Positions 1-9,553 of a stretch of 64,000 nt of DNA are shown here, in pieces (the first letter of the stretch is position 1; each line of letters starts with the position of its first letter). The notes beneath the pieces are model-generated. The model was not told the DNA's origin and searched no databases. It saw only the letters and a program-made list of their open reading frames with translations. The position numbers were made by a program, and so were the translations under genes. The stretch lies in assembly GCF_005049045.1 (NCBI RefSeq), contig NZ_SUPK01000004.1, positions 124,001 through 188,000 on the forward strand. Reading direction: 5' to 3'. This DNA comes from Cohnella pontilimi. GTDB taxonomy: Bacteria > Bacillota > Bacilli > Paenibacillales > Paenibacillaceae.

Positions 1-283
1 GGAAATGTCCGAGTACTTTTTTCTCGCTTCCATAAGTTAATTTCGTCATCACAGCCGTTGTCGGCAGAACATCAACCGTGAGTTCGGACCGGCCGAGCAA
101 CGCATTTACAAACGTCGATTTTCCGGCTTTGAACTCGCCCGCGACGATCAGCGTTGTCTCTTCTTCGAGCTCGGTTTGAAGACCGGCTATTTCTTTGCGA
201 AGCTTATCCCGCAATTCGGGAATATGATCCAGGGTTTCCGAGAACTTTGTTAGTGCTGCAGATAAGTCGGATCTCCAATTCAT
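1..283 (-). CDS. Dynamin-like GTPase, N-terminal part (runs off window)
   Basis: Only the first 94 codons are inside the window; the gene continues to the left. The start ATG at 281-283 is preceded by a GAGGG ribosome site. The translation holds a P-loop reading GEFKAGKST at residues 51-59, followed by FVNALLG and a PTTA motif near residue 78 that fits switch I. This is the typical opening of bacterial dynamin-like proteins (DynA/YpbR type), large GTPases that act in membrane remodelling and, in some cases, membrane protection. A short helical stretch precedes the P-loop, as in that family. Full length and domain number cannot be seen. Confidence 0.75.
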   Translation of the reverse strand, partial: MNWRSDLSAALTKFSETLDHIPELRDKLRKEIAGLQTELEEETTLIVAGEFKAGKSTFVNALLGRSELTVDVLPTTAVMTKLTYGSEKKVLGHF

Positions 284-403
284 CCAAGCGTTCCCTCACA
301 AGTCGTTTCATGATCTTAGTGAGTTAAGATTTCGACACTTTCCGCGTTTTTCCTCTGCAAGGATATTATTAGGATATGAAAACGATTCTCTAACTCTCCT
401 TCT

Positions 404-430
404 AAAAAAAAACGGCACCCCATGGTGCCG
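404..430 (-). terminator. Rho-independent terminator of the McrBC-Mrr operon
   Basis: A perfect 7-bp stem (CGGCACC with GGTGCCG, 413-419 and 424-430) has a 4-nt loop. On the minus strand it is followed by a run of nine T. It lies about 110 bp beyond the Mrr-like stop codon. Confidence 0.85.
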
Positions 431-542
431 GTAACTTTACCTTCTTTTTCCCGTTCCAAAACTACCGGGTAGAATGCTCCGATACCCGCTAAGATATGCT
501 TTGATTTTTTCGTTCATTATCATATAGAGTCACCTAATTCAT

Positions 543-1580
543 TCATTCTTCAGTAAGGGATAGAGTCCACGTTCTTTTCAAAGGTATTTCTGCTTTTATG
601 TCATCTTCCAGCTTATCATAATTCTCCAATAGCTCCTGAATGATTGCTTTTTGATCCCAGAGTCTAACATTGAAAAATTGAGGGGCCAGTTCTTTATCAA
701 CTGAACTCTTAAAACCACTCCAAGAAACGAGTAATCCATGATCTGCTTTAAAATTATGCATAGTGCCAATTAATTGGTCTAGCGTTGGTCTGTCAACGGG
801 TGTATCTGATGTTTTCACTTGAACACAAATTTTAGGACTTCCAAAACCCAAATTTCCTTGTGCCGCTAAAATGTCTACTCCTTTATCCGGACCTTCTGGG
901 CTTATGTATGTTGTGAAACCTTTTGCTTTTAAAATAGCCTCCACGATTCTGGCCATACCGTGACCTTTAAATTTTCGGATGATATATTTGGCAATTGCAT
1001 CATTTGCATATTGTTCAAGATCAATTAATCCCTCATTTTCTTGCTCAGCTGTATCCTGTGATGTGACTCCGTTGGTAACCCCCACTTTAGAGGTGATCCA
1101 ATTATTTTTAGCCATTGATTTGATACGTTGTTCCGCATCGTTCCGTTGAATTCTGCACACAGTCATGAATGCGCCAAATGAATAAAGCAGATCTTGATCA
1201 AAATTTGTTCTAGGTATATCCGTTGCAAACCATTTTACTGGTCTTGAATGGTAATATGGATTTCCTTGTTTAATGTCAAAATGGTAGTCACCGGTTATTT
1301 CACCAATATGAATTGCAGATTTCATCTTGCTTGGTAGAATAATCCAATCACCCTTCTTCATTTCATGAGCGATCGGCCACACTTGTCCTGCCCAATTTCT
1401 TGCTCTACCTAACTTTTCTGCAACATACTCTTTCATGAAATAATCTACCAAGTGCTGTCTCTCTTGAAACTTTCTTAAATCAACTTTTAACTCATCCCAA
1501 GTAAGGCAGACCTTCTGATCGTTAAGGAATTTATTTTCATACTCCCCCGTACTACCAGCTCTAAATAACCAAAGACTCAT
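543..1580 (-). CDS. Mrr-like type IV restriction endonuclease
   Basis: A 345-residue protein. The C-terminal third carries a PD-(D/E)XK nuclease core of Mrr type: a GHGMARIVEAIL helix near residue 207, GVDIL near residue 237 (catalytic Asp) and QVK near residue 255 (catalytic Lys). The N-terminal half, with GDWIILPSKMKSAIHIGEI near residues 79-97, looks like a PUA/EVE-type reader domain, a fold that often binds modified bases. The expected role is cleavage of foreign DNA with modified bases. The start has a good GGAGGG site 8 nt upstream. The gene lies 36 bp behind the McrC-like gene in the same direction, so it is probably the third gene of that operon. The nuclease call is firm; the reader-domain call is inference. 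Confidence 0.8.
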   Translation of the reverse strand: MSLWLFRAGSTGEYENKFLNDQKVCLTWDELKVDLRKFQERQHLVDYFMKEYVAEKLGRARNWAGQVWPIAHEMKKGDWIILPSKMKSAIHIGEITGDYHFDIKQGNPYYHSRPVKWFATDIPRTNFDQDLLYSFGAFMTVCRIQRNDAEQRIKSMAKNNWITSKVGVTNGVTSQDTAEQENEGLIDLEQYANDAIAKYIIRKFKGHGMARIVEAILKAKGFTTYISPEGPDKGVDILAAQGNLGFGSPKICVQVKTSDTPVDRPTLDQLIGTMHNFKADHGLLVSWSGFKSSVDKELAPQFFNVRLWDQKAIIQELLENYDKLEDDIKAEIPLKRTWTLSLTEE

Positions 1581-1616
1581 TGGTAACCCTCCATCAAGAA
1601 TTTTCTTCTACTCCTT

Positions 1617-4028
1617 TTACTCCCTCAAACTTACCCCTAAGACCCTGCTCGCCAAATCAACTTGCTCATGGTCTAACTCCACTTTGATGGCACCTAATCG
1701 TCTCTGCTCACGCCACACTGTGAGATCCTCATCTGTATCTAACTTAAGCTCAGCAATTTCAAAGGCTCGATCAAAAATATACTTCGAAGTATACAGCAGC
1801 GAGTATATGCCCCTGCCACCAGGGACAATTGGTTTCTCACGTTTTACCCAGCCATCTACGGTAAACTTCACGTACAGCTTCTCTTCAGTCCCTCTTCTCG
1901 CTGGTCGTTCCGTAATTTCCTTACGGCGCACAACCCGCCAATTTACTATTTTGCCATACCAGTTCACCCCAACGTCTCCCCGGGCTAGAAACTGATTTCG
2001 TGACTGATAGAGCGCCACATATTCCAGCTGTGTTAACAAGGTGTGGTCAGAAATATTCTCTAATGGCACATGATAGAATCCATATCTAAGCGCATCATCT
2101 AGCTGTGACACTTCCCGAAGCGATCCAACCAAAACATTTTTGCCTGTCAACTTGTTCCGATAATACTCCTTCGTTCCCCTAGGACGAGTCGATCGTTCGT
2201 AAGCCTTCTCCGGACTATCCAATATAATTTCATCTAAGAAGTCTTCCATCAGCTTTGTTGAGTTAGGCAAAAAAGGAAATGCGCCGACGTTTATTAATTG
2301 AATGCTTTTGTAAAACCTATGCTCCCGGAACTGCTCCTCATTATGATATGGAAACAGCACATATGCACCGAACATGCTCCGTTCCAGTTCAAAACTCTGC
2401 TTGTCCGTATAAACAATTGCATCTCGGTAACGGTGCATAGTGTTGATATCATCTTCTTCTGGGCCTGGCATCTTGTACTTTTCGTAATAAGATGTTCCCT
2501 CATAAGCCGGATTCAAACGATACTTGGCATCAAATATATACTTATATTCCGCCGCGGATTCATTTTTCTTCAGCGTTAGCACATTATCTGGCTTCTGGCC
2601 CAATGTCTCGCTGTGATCGCCCTTCGGCAGTGCGTTGTAGTAGAGGGTAAAAATCTCACCATTTTTCGGATTTCGGTAGACCATTCTCGCATGCTGAGAC
2701 TTATCCAAAGTGACGAATACACCGGTACGGTTCACCTTTATGATGTCTTGTTTCAATAACTCATATTTTCGGCTAAGGAGATCGTGGATCTTAAGAAAGC
2801 ACCAATATTCGTACAGTTGGGCTAGATCTTTCATCGAGAGACGGAACAAATCACTTTGAATAGACAAACCTTTCATCAGCATCAGGTAATTCCGATAGAC
2901 CTCTCGATAGCCCGGCGCCATCTGTAAGACAAGCGAAATCGAGAGCTGTCTCATCTCCCCAACGTTTAGGAAATCCAACTTCAATAACCGCTGCAGCTGC
3001 ATTTGCATAGAGTTCAACCGTTTAGCCAGTAGCGGATCCTGCAGTCGATTATTTTCTGTCAATCGCATCTTTAGGTGTTTGAGCTTTAAGGAGATTCGTA
3101 ACAATACCCAGCGAACAAAGCGATTTTCCATCGTGTCGTAATTCACATGTCGTTTCGTCTCCAGCACATAATTAGGGTAAAACAACTCATTGTTCAACGG
3201 AATAAACCCGAGCTTCTTATCCTGAACTAGGTGCTGCGGGCGTTTGGTCAGATAAACTATATTCTCTCTGCCGGCCTTCTTCACTCTTGCCGTCTCTACT
3301 ACTCGATTCTCACGTTCAAGCTTAGAATGAGGGCTAGCATTGATTCGCTCCACGGCTTGAACTAATTGGTCGAATACATGTTGAAGGATTGTGAAAAATT
3401 CAGTTAAGCTTTGGTTACGTGTTTCCGTTACCCCTGTGAGATTATAGGTCTTCCGCAGAAAATCAAAAGATAGGTTATAGATTTGCTGGTTCACATCGTG
3501 AAGAATCATTTGATAGTCTTGTTTATAATCAATTTTCGAAGGAAAAATCTCAAGTTCCAGTTGAAATACGGGTAGTCCGTTTAATCGAAGCTCCAACTCT
3601 GTGAGACCGACTTCGTTCTGAAAGTTCAACAACCCGGATAAAATCGTCTTGCCTAGCGGTTTAACAGCCTGCCTTAGGTACACATTCTCGTGGTAGAAGG
3701 TCAGTGCCAGGTCTTCTTTTTTCTCAACCACTAACTCGTAAGTCTGTGTTTCAAAAAAGATAGGAAAGCTCAGATCTCCGGTTTGCCACTCCGTCAGCTC
3801 TCTAAGCTCCGGATTAAACATGGATATTCTTTCGATCGTAAAAGATTTGGAAAGAGTGGTTACCTGTAAACCGGCAGCCACCCACTTTGCCTCAGTCGTT
3901 CGATGTAATTGTAAAGACTCGACCGTTGGATGAAACGGCTTGCCTTGAATATATAAATTAAAAAGGTTCGTCTCCACACGAAGAAGCTCAACACTTTCGT
4001 TAAGAGAGCCAGTATGAGGTGAAGCCAT
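1617..4028 (-). CDS. McrC-like DUF2357 / PD-(D/E)XK nuclease
   Basis: An 803-residue protein with the DUF2357 layout. A beta-rich N-terminal domain (about 1-250) is followed by a helical middle containing RFVRWVLLRISLKLKHLK near residue 304, then a PD-(D/E)XK nuclease core. In the core, AAEYKYIFDAKYRLNP near residues 490-506 supplies the E...D-x-K signature. Proteins of this kind are the McrC partner of McrB-type GTPases: they bind the AAA+ ring, stimulate GTP hydrolysis and cut DNA. It starts inside the end of the McrB-like gene (29-bp overlap), which implies coupled translation. It is much longer than E. coli McrC (about 350 residues), as is usual for DUF2357 relatives in Gram-positives. 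Confidence 0.8.
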   Translation of the reverse strand: MASPHTGSLNESVELLRVETNLFNLYIQGKPFHPTVESLQLHRTTEAKWVAAGLQVTTLSKSFTIERISMFNPELRELTEWQTGDLSFPIFFETQTYELVVEKKEDLALTFYHENVYLRQAVKPLGKTILSGLLNFQNEVGLTELELRLNGLPVFQLELEIFPSKIDYKQDYQMILHDVNQQIYNLSFDFLRKTYNLTGVTETRNQSLTEFFTILQHVFDQLVQAVERINASPHSKLERENRVVETARVKKAGRENIVYLTKRPQHLVQDKKLGFIPLNNELFYPNYVLETKRHVNYDTMENRFVRWVLLRISLKLKHLKMRLTENNRLQDPLLAKRLNSMQMQLQRLLKLDFLNVGEMRQLSISLVLQMAPGYREVYRNYLMLMKGLSIQSDLFRLSMKDLAQLYEYWCFLKIHDLLSRKYELLKQDIIKVNRTGVFVTLDKSQHARMVYRNPKNGEIFTLYYNALPKGDHSETLGQKPDNVLTLKKNESAAEYKYIFDAKYRLNPAYEGTSYYEKYKMPGPEEDDINTMHRYRDAIVYTDKQSFELERSMFGAYVLFPYHNEEQFREHRFYKSIQLINVGAFPFLPNSTKLMEDFLDEIILDSPEKAYERSTRPRGTKEYYRNKLTGKNVLVGSLREVSQLDDALRYGFYHVPLENISDHTLLTQLEYVALYQSRNQFLARGDVGVNWYGKIVNWRVVRRKEITERPARRGTEEKLYVKFTVDGWVKREKPIVPGGRGIYSLLYTSKYIFDRAFEIAELKLDTDEDLTVWREQRRLGAIKVELDHEQVDLASRVLGVSLRE

Positions 4029-6756
4029 CTTCCTCTAACCTCCGCAGCATGAACGCAATTTTCCGGGCGGTTTGTGGATGTTTTGCCGCTTCGCCCGTTT
4101 GGCTTCCGCTCCATTTTACATAAAGGTCTGAGGCATCTTCCATGAGCTCTGCAATAGGTAATGTCTTGCCCAATGCTCCCTGCATTAGCTGGAGTAACAC
4201 TCGTTTTACAGAGGAGCTACTGCCTTGCACACGGGGCAAAATTTTCTGAAGTAACTGTAAATCAAATGCTGCATCTTCGCTCAACAACTGGAACCGTTCG
4301 TTGTAAATCATGTAAAAGCAAACAGAATCCCGAATCCGAAAGCCGACATGGGAATGAATTTCTTCTAGAATGCTGTTAATCTTAACAAGCTTCTCAGTTG
4401 TTCTGTGGACCAAATCGCGGTGATTTTGATAGACATCGACCAGCTGCAAATATTCGCTTCGTAAGAAGGAATTGTCTGGTGGAGAAACGCCTAACGAATC
4501 GGAGTAACCGATCTCATCAGGAAACTGTCCGAGATTAATATAGTTAAACTCAATAGTATTTGCACGGTCCAGCACTTTTTTGCTGAAAGGATGCGTGGTC
4601 TCATCCATGTTCACAGTTCCTATTAAATAGACATTATCCGGTAGAGACAAGCTACCATACACCGCTTGATCTTCTAGTCTAAGAGAAGCCCCATTGATTA
4701 GGGGTGAAGTCACGATCTGACCGTTTTGCCATTCTTGGGTCTCGATTATACTCAGAAGATCGCTGAAATAATGCTCAACTCTAGCCAGATTCATTTCATC
4801 TAGGCATATGAAATAAGGCTTTTGTCGATTGCCTGCTTTTGATGCCTCAACAAGTACCTCTGTTAGTTGCCCCGGACGATAAGTACCTGATAAATCTTTG
4901 TAGCCAAGTAGATCAGATGGATCGCTCCAATCCGGTCTTACCGGGATCAAAGAGAACTGTTTATTTTGACTTGTGGCACCAAGGGCCTCTGCAAATAGTT
5001 TGACAAGCTTGGTTTTTCCCGTTCCTGAAACACCGGCCAGAATGACAAAAGGCTTGGATTTAAATGATAAATAAAGATTCTCGATTAACGAGTCCGGATA
5101 GTGAAAGCCTTTCTGAGCGATATACTGTTTAATGTGCTCGATTCGTTCGGAAACCGATAAAGTATCCAAAGGCGCAATCTCCTTATCCGCGAGAAGAATG
5201 TACTTATCTCCCTGTTTCTGAATGAATCCAAGCTCTTCTAACCAGTTCAGCATGAACCTAGACCGGTTATCCTGGGTAACCTTACGCCATTCCTCTTGCA
5301 ACTGCATTCCAGCAATGAACTTCTCAGTGAATTGCTCGAAGGAAAATTCATTTAAGCCACGGACAATTGTGATAGCCATGTTTATGACTTTAATTAAGTT
5401 ACTCGCGTTGCTTTCCTGTTCGGCTAGTTTCTGTCTCAGGAGCTTGACTTGCTCCGCGCTCAGCCTCCAACGGTTTGAATCAAAGGCACTCGCATATTGG
5501 GCTCCAAAAGTTGTTAGTGAATAATGGTTATTTTCATGTTGAACTAGACCCAACTCGACTAACGCTCGTCCAATGTGCTGGATCCGCTCCTTTGGGTGCC
5601 TCACTTCATCCCCTGAGTACAAAACAGATGATTGATTACGAGCTAATTCATCTAAACCGATAGGGATTGGAAGATCCTTCCCAAGATAAGCGATGATCCC
5701 TTGAGCTAAGTAGAGATGAGCCATTGTGAATTTGAATGTTGGCTTGGGCGAAATCGGCTGGCTTGTTTCCGAATCTGCGTAAAGCCTATAATTAGCCATC
5801 ATATTTTCTAAGTCTGCGATTAGTTGCTCTTCCTCAGGCATCTGATCTCGCTGATATCGAATATAAGCGACAGTGGAAACTTGGTAATCGCGACCGAGTC
5901 CGCTAGCTGTCAGGTGAATGTTTTCATCCTTTTTCATATTCTCAAGTGGTAAAAAATCTCGCATTTCCTGAACCTTTTGCTGAAGGTATTGATAACCCTC
6001 TCTTTTGCCTCGATCTCTAAGCGGAACGGTAACCCCTTGTGCCAACGTCAAATAGACCGAGCTCATATCCTCGGCAAACAGGTACACCACATATTCGCCA
6101 TATTGCGTGGTTTCAGTTATGCGCTTGTCCAGTATCGCAAGCCATGGAATATTGGCCCAGTTGCCCTGACCAATTGAACCATGTACTTTATACTTATCAT
6201 CAATGAAGGTTAATTTTTTTAGATTCGTAGGAAGAGTGTGTCTGAGCAATGTACCCAACGCATGATTGGAGAATGGCTGAGCTTTAGCACTTATGTAACT
6301 GTTCATGATTTGGGATAAAGATTGTTTAAGCGACACGGGTGCAGCTAGATTGCTATTATAGTTATCCAATTCAGTTAGGGCATATCTTTGCAATTCGTTC
6401 ATGGTCCCATCGTCTAGCGTGTCCCAGATTGTCGACTTAAACGAGATGGTCTGTCCTCCGTTACTTTCATCGAGTACTGAGGATAACGCTTTAATCGGTG
6501 TGTAGAGCAGCGATTTGGTTTGACTTAGCGTAAATACATTCCAGCTTGTAGCTACACCACTAGGAGGGGAATCGACCTTTTTTCCATCTTCGATGCTACT
6601 TTTGTAATAAGCCAAGAATCGTCTCGCGACATCATCGAGTGAAATTGCTCGATTCTGAGTATTTTGATATTCATCTATTATTGAAAGAATAAGAACCATT
6701 TTGTAAGATTTTTGTTTGGATCTAAATATCGAAGACAACTCGAGGGGAAGTGGCAT
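4000..6756 (-). CDS. mcrB: McrB-like AAA+ GTPase
   Basis: A 918-residue protein. The C-terminal AAA+ motor has Walker A GVSGTGKTK near residue 573, Walker B FICLDEMNLARVEHYFSD near 653 and GTVNMDETTHPFSKK near 718; the NMDETT string is the McrB-family signature. Upstream, residues about 190-245 (GQGNWANIPWLAILD...YLFAEDMSSVYLTL) match the MrcB N-terminal recognition domain. The first 160 residues are an extra helical region. The role is a DNA-translocating ring that recruits the neighbouring nuclease to modified foreign DNA. The start ATG has GGAGG 8 nt upstream. It is the first gene of the operon mcrB-mcrC-mrr-like. Confidence 0.88.
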   Translation of the reverse strand: MPLPLELSSIFRSKQKSYKMVLILSIIDEYQNTQNRAISLDDVARRFLAYYKSSIEDGKKVDSPPSGVATSWNVFTLSQTKSLLYTPIKALSSVLDESNGGQTISFKSTIWDTLDDGTMNELQRYALTELDNYNSNLAAPVSLKQSLSQIMNSYISAKAQPFSNHALGTLLRHTLPTNLKKLTFIDDKYKVHGSIGQGNWANIPWLAILDKRITETTQYGEYVVYLFAEDMSSVYLTLAQGVTVPLRDRGKREGYQYLQQKVQEMRDFLPLENMKKDENIHLTASGLGRDYQVSTVAYIRYQRDQMPEEEQLIADLENMMANYRLYADSETSQPISPKPTFKFTMAHLYLAQGIIAYLGKDLPIPIGLDELARNQSSVLYSGDEVRHPKERIQHIGRALVELGLVQHENNHYSLTTFGAQYASAFDSNRWRLSAEQVKLLRQKLAEQESNASNLIKVINMAITIVRGLNEFSFEQFTEKFIAGMQLQEEWRKVTQDNRSRFMLNWLEELGFIQKQGDKYILLADKEIAPLDTLSVSERIEHIKQYIAQKGFHYPDSLIENLYLSFKSKPFVILAGVSGTGKTKLVKLFAEALGATSQNKQFSLIPVRPDWSDPSDLLGYKDLSGTYRPGQLTEVLVEASKAGNRQKPYFICLDEMNLARVEHYFSDLLSIIETQEWQNGQIVTSPLINGASLRLEDQAVYGSLSLPDNVYLIGTVNMDETTHPFSKKVLDRANTIEFNYINLGQFPDEIGYSDSLGVSPPDNSFLRSEYLQLVDVYQNHRDLVHRTTEKLVKINSILEEIHSHVGFRIRDSVCFYMIYNERFQLLSEDAAFDLQLLQKILPRVQGSSSSVKRVLLQLMQGALGKTLPIAELMEDASDLYVKWSGSQTGEAAKHPQTARKIAFMLRRLEEDGFTSYWLS

Positions 6757-6872
6757 GATTGTGTCCTCCAGAACTGAGGTTAAAATAGGCTTTTTAAATA
6801 TAAACGGATTAACCCTTGTGATTTGTTAGATACGTTGATAAGGATTTATGGCTTTCCCTTAGTAGAACCCTC

Positions 6873-7440
6873 TCACGTAAATTCTCGCAATTCACCTAGA
6901 CCTATACTCTGCACAACTTGATCGTGATAAAACTCGATTTTGATTTCTTCCATATTCGGATGTAATTCAATTTGCCGGACAAACGTTCGAATTAAGTCAT
7001 TTTTCTCGGTATTGGTCGCGTTATCGTAGGCGATTCTAAAGTTGGAGAAGAACAACTTGAGCGATTCAGCATCGACATCGTAGTCTTGGCTATAGGATCT
7101 TTTTAGCGATTTAATTATGGTTTCTATATCATACTTCTGGCTCTTCATCCTGTTGATCTCATCGGCAATCAGAGAAGGATCTATTCCTTTTTTGATCGCA
7201 TCAAGGAGTCTTTGGATTTCTTGGTTCGCTTTTTTCAAATTGGTTGTTAATTCTGAAATGGAACGGTCAAGTTCTTTGTTCTTAGTCTTGGCGCTCGATG
7301 TTACATCCTTGATTAACTCATCCACTTTGGCAGGTATGGTGTATCTCGTCTGGATTTCTTCAACAATATTCTGTTCAAGCCATGCGGCGTCCACTTTTCA
7401 ATTGCTGTGGCAAGCCAATTCAGGTCTTTGCAAGAAAAGA
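6873..7440 (-). pseudogene. C-terminal remnant of a large serine recombinase
   Basis: The open frame 6873-7394 codes for 173 residues beginning at a GTG. It shows a coiled coil (KNKELDRSISELTTNLKKANQEIQRLL) and the DLIRTFVRQIELHP block typical of the end of large serine recombinases. Just upstream, in the same frame, the codons read ACHSN, then a TGA stop, then KVDAAWLEQ. This is the junction after the zinc-ribbon seen in intact enzymes, now broken by the stop. Another stop follows about 15 codons further up, and no catalytic domain is present. It is the footprint of an integrative element that once inserted here. There is no convincing ribosome site, so expression is unlikely. Confidence 0.75.
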
Positions 7441-7460
7441 ACTTAGAAGTTCAAAAGAAA

Positions 7461-7493
7461 GCCCGTCAAGGCGTTCACTTTGCCTTGATGGGC
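7461..7493 (-). terminator. 12-bp stem terminator, possibly bidirectional
   Basis: A 12-bp stem is formed by 7461-7472 and 7482-7493, with one G-T pair. T-rich tracts lie on both sides: TTTT after it on the plus strand, and TTTCTTTTG on the minus strand. It lies about 170 bp beyond the stop of the OLD-like gene and may end that operon. Confidence 0.6.
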
Positions 7494-7619
7494 GTTTTGC
7501 TTCTCCCACACTCAAATGTGTCCCAGCCGAATGGCTGGGCTGGCTAACGCCGAGTGGGGAACGCAGGGGGAGAGCCCCCTGTGTTTCCCCCGCAGGGGGA
7601 CGGAAGGGGGGGTCTTCCG
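7461..7619. repeat. Row of six hairpins, GC-rich
   Basis: Six inverted repeats follow each other: 7461-7493, 7507-7520 (CACA/TGTG), 7522-7539 (CCCAGCC/GGCTGGG), 7564-7581 (CAGGGGG/CCCCCTG), 7587-7599 (CCCCC/GGGGG) and 7601-7619 (CGGAAG/CTTCCG). The block is far richer in G and C than the AT-rich genes on both sides. It codes for no recognisable protein. It could be a structured RNA, or the transfer-origin or end region of a lost mobile element. Confidence 0.6.
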
Positions 7620-7664
7620 CACTTACTTTACTTGAGTAATGGTACAAATTTGACCGGTTAAAAA

Positions 7665-9548
7665 TTAAATTTCCCCATAGAAATTAGCTTTTTCAATGTG
7701 TTCAATAACATTAGCAATGTTCTTTTTCAGTTCATCTGAACGGTAATGTTCCATTGTCCATTTTGCAACTACCAATTTGGCAATGCCCGCCTTTTTCTTT
7801 GAAAGGTCATTCGCAATATTTGTTATATGTCCAGCAGCTAGTGGAGTCCCCTCATCAAATTTATATTTCTTTGCATAAAAAATATCAAAGGCAACAAAAG
7901 GATCAAACTCGATATCGTCAGTCTCGAATATTAGATCCTTTCTCTGTTTTTGACCGGCTCCATCATTTTCATATAAAAACTTTCTTAGGTATGGCTCAGA
8001 AGATAAAACATCATCAAAGATTTCCTTTGGTACGTAATTCTCAATTTCTCTTCCAGATGTTACCCATATATACACATAGTCTCCCAAATTTCTTCCATCA
8101 TCGAAAGTCATGGTTGCTACCCGTTCAATTATCTTCACAACCCTCCCTTTCAATTCATCGGCTTCAGCACTTTTATCAGAATCACAAATAATTACAGAGT
8201 ATCGACTTGTCTTAAGTAAGTTAATGTAATCATCATCATCATCAACTAGGTCATAATTAGCCAAATTGGAACCACCATACATCAGGAAAGTGTAATGCTT
8301 CCCTTCTATCAGGCTTGGATTGTTGTCACTAATCCACTTATTTACGTATGTTCGATCACTTGGACCTTCAACCCAGATTACAGTATTGCTTTGTAGTAAT
8401 TGCGATGCTCTTATACCCAATTCATCCAATAAGTCATACTGCTGTAATAATTCAGTACACGGTAAAATTTTTGAAGCATTAGTCGATTTTCTATATACAC
8501 GATTAATTGTCCAATTATCATTCACTTGATCTATTAATATCGAGGAATGTGTGGTAATAAAAAATTTATGTTTTGGAAAATTATTCTCAATTATTTTAAC
8601 TAGTTGGACGACTGCTTCTGGATGTAAATTACTTTCTGGTTCTTCTATAAAGACATTAAGATTCCTATTTCGATTAATGTGTAGGAACGAAAGTAACATA
8701 ACTAGCTGTGAGACACCTGTACCCATATTTTCAAAAGAGGCCGCAATCTCTTTCGTCCCTCTCTTTATATAAAACCTTAGTTTTTCATTAGTAGGGTCAA
8801 GTATTACCTCCGGTTCTATTAGGATTTTTTTTAACCACTCCTCCATATTTCTTTTAAACTCTCGCCATTCTGTATCTTGTTCATTACGAACTTTGATAAT
8901 TTCTTGGACAATATTACTACCATCAAAATCACTTTCATTAAACTCTGCTCTATCCCTTGAATAGTGTCTAACAGGATCAACAAATACTAAACTCTCCGCA
9001 AACTGTTTCCAATATATAACCGTGTCATGAGGATACCCTATTCCCTCTACAACATTAACGTACTCGGTATTCTCTGGATTCAGTATCTTAGGATTGTTGT
9101 CTTGAAATTCTTCAAGAAGGCATAATTCATCCTCATAAAGAACCGAGAAACATGACTTTTGTTCCTCTATTTTATGCTGAGCCTTTAATCGAATTTCCTT
9201 ACTCTGATGTAATGTTGGTGTAATCCCATCCACAGAAAACTCTTGGATTTCGTCAATTGCTAGTTTTAATACTATTCTAGAACCCTCTTCTGCCCATGTA
9301 TCACTAATATTGAAGGAAGATGAAACATTATTAAGTAAATTGTAATTACTAAGACCATCTCTCCTTCCATGCCTAGGAGTTGCTGATCTTACCATATCTC
9401 TTATGTGAAATAGATACTTGAATAAATTGGATTTCCCTGAATTGTTTGGTCCGATGAGAATGTTAATTTTTTTTAGATCGCTAAGTGTGGCCCCTTCATC
9501 ACTCGAAAAAGATCTCCAACCTGTTATTTCTATGGATTTAATATTCAT
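7665..9548 (-). CDS. OLD-like AAA ATPase with C-terminal TOPRIM nuclease
   Basis: A 627-residue protein. The ABC-type ATPase half has Walker A GPNNSGKSN at residues 33-41, a signature-like MGTGVSQLVMLLSF near 272-286, Walker B VFIEEPESNLHPEAV near 296-311 and an H-switch FFITTHSS near 328. A TOPRIM domain follows, with VIWVEGPSDRTYV near 390-402 (catalytic Glu) and IICDSDKSA near 452-460 (DxD). This is the layout of OLD-family nucleases, including the GajA subunit of Gabija. Here, however, the partner is a HerA ATPase 5 bp upstream and not a UvrD-like helicase. The gene is markedly AT-rich compared with the flanking Wadjet and metabolic genes. The ATP-regulated nuclease role is inferred from the family. 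Confidence 0.85.
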   Translation of the reverse strand: MNIKSIEITGWRSFSSDEGATLSDLKKINILIGPNNSGKSNLFKYLFHIRDMVRSATPRHGRRDGLSNYNLLNNVSSSFNISDTWAEEGSRIVLKLAIDEIQEFSVDGITPTLHQSKEIRLKAQHKIEEQKSCFSVLYEDELCLLEEFQDNNPKILNPENTEYVNVVEGIGYPHDTVIYWKQFAESLVFVDPVRHYSRDRAEFNESDFDGSNIVQEIIKVRNEQDTEWREFKRNMEEWLKKILIEPEVILDPTNEKLRFYIKRGTKEIAASFENMGTGVSQLVMLLSFLHINRNRNLNVFIEEPESNLHPEAVVQLVKIIENNFPKHKFFITTHSSILIDQVNDNWTINRVYRKSTNASKILPCTELLQQYDLLDELGIRASQLLQSNTVIWVEGPSDRTYVNKWISDNNPSLIEGKHYTFLMYGGSNLANYDLVDDDDDYINLLKTSRYSVIICDSDKSAEADELKGRVVKIIERVATMTFDDGRNLGDYVYIWVTSGREIENYVPKEIFDDVLSSEPYLRKFLYENDGAGQKQRKDLIFETDDIEFDPFVAFDIFYAKKYKFDEGTPLAAGHITNIANDLSKKKAGIAKLVVAKWTMEHYRSDELKKNIANVIEHIEKANFYGEI

Positions 9549-9553
9549 TTGCT

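Noticed and set aside
7461..7619. CRISPR array
   Set aside because: The repeats are inverted and all different; there are no equal direct repeats with spacers and no cas genes.
7420..7647. Short frames on both strands across the hairpin block
   Set aside because: Low-complexity translations produced by the palindromic GC-rich DNA; no ribosome site or domain.
7665..9548. Gabija (GajA) as the name for the OLD-like gene
   Set aside because: The expected GajB-type UvrD helicase is absent and the partner is HerA-type, so calling it Gabija would be misleading.
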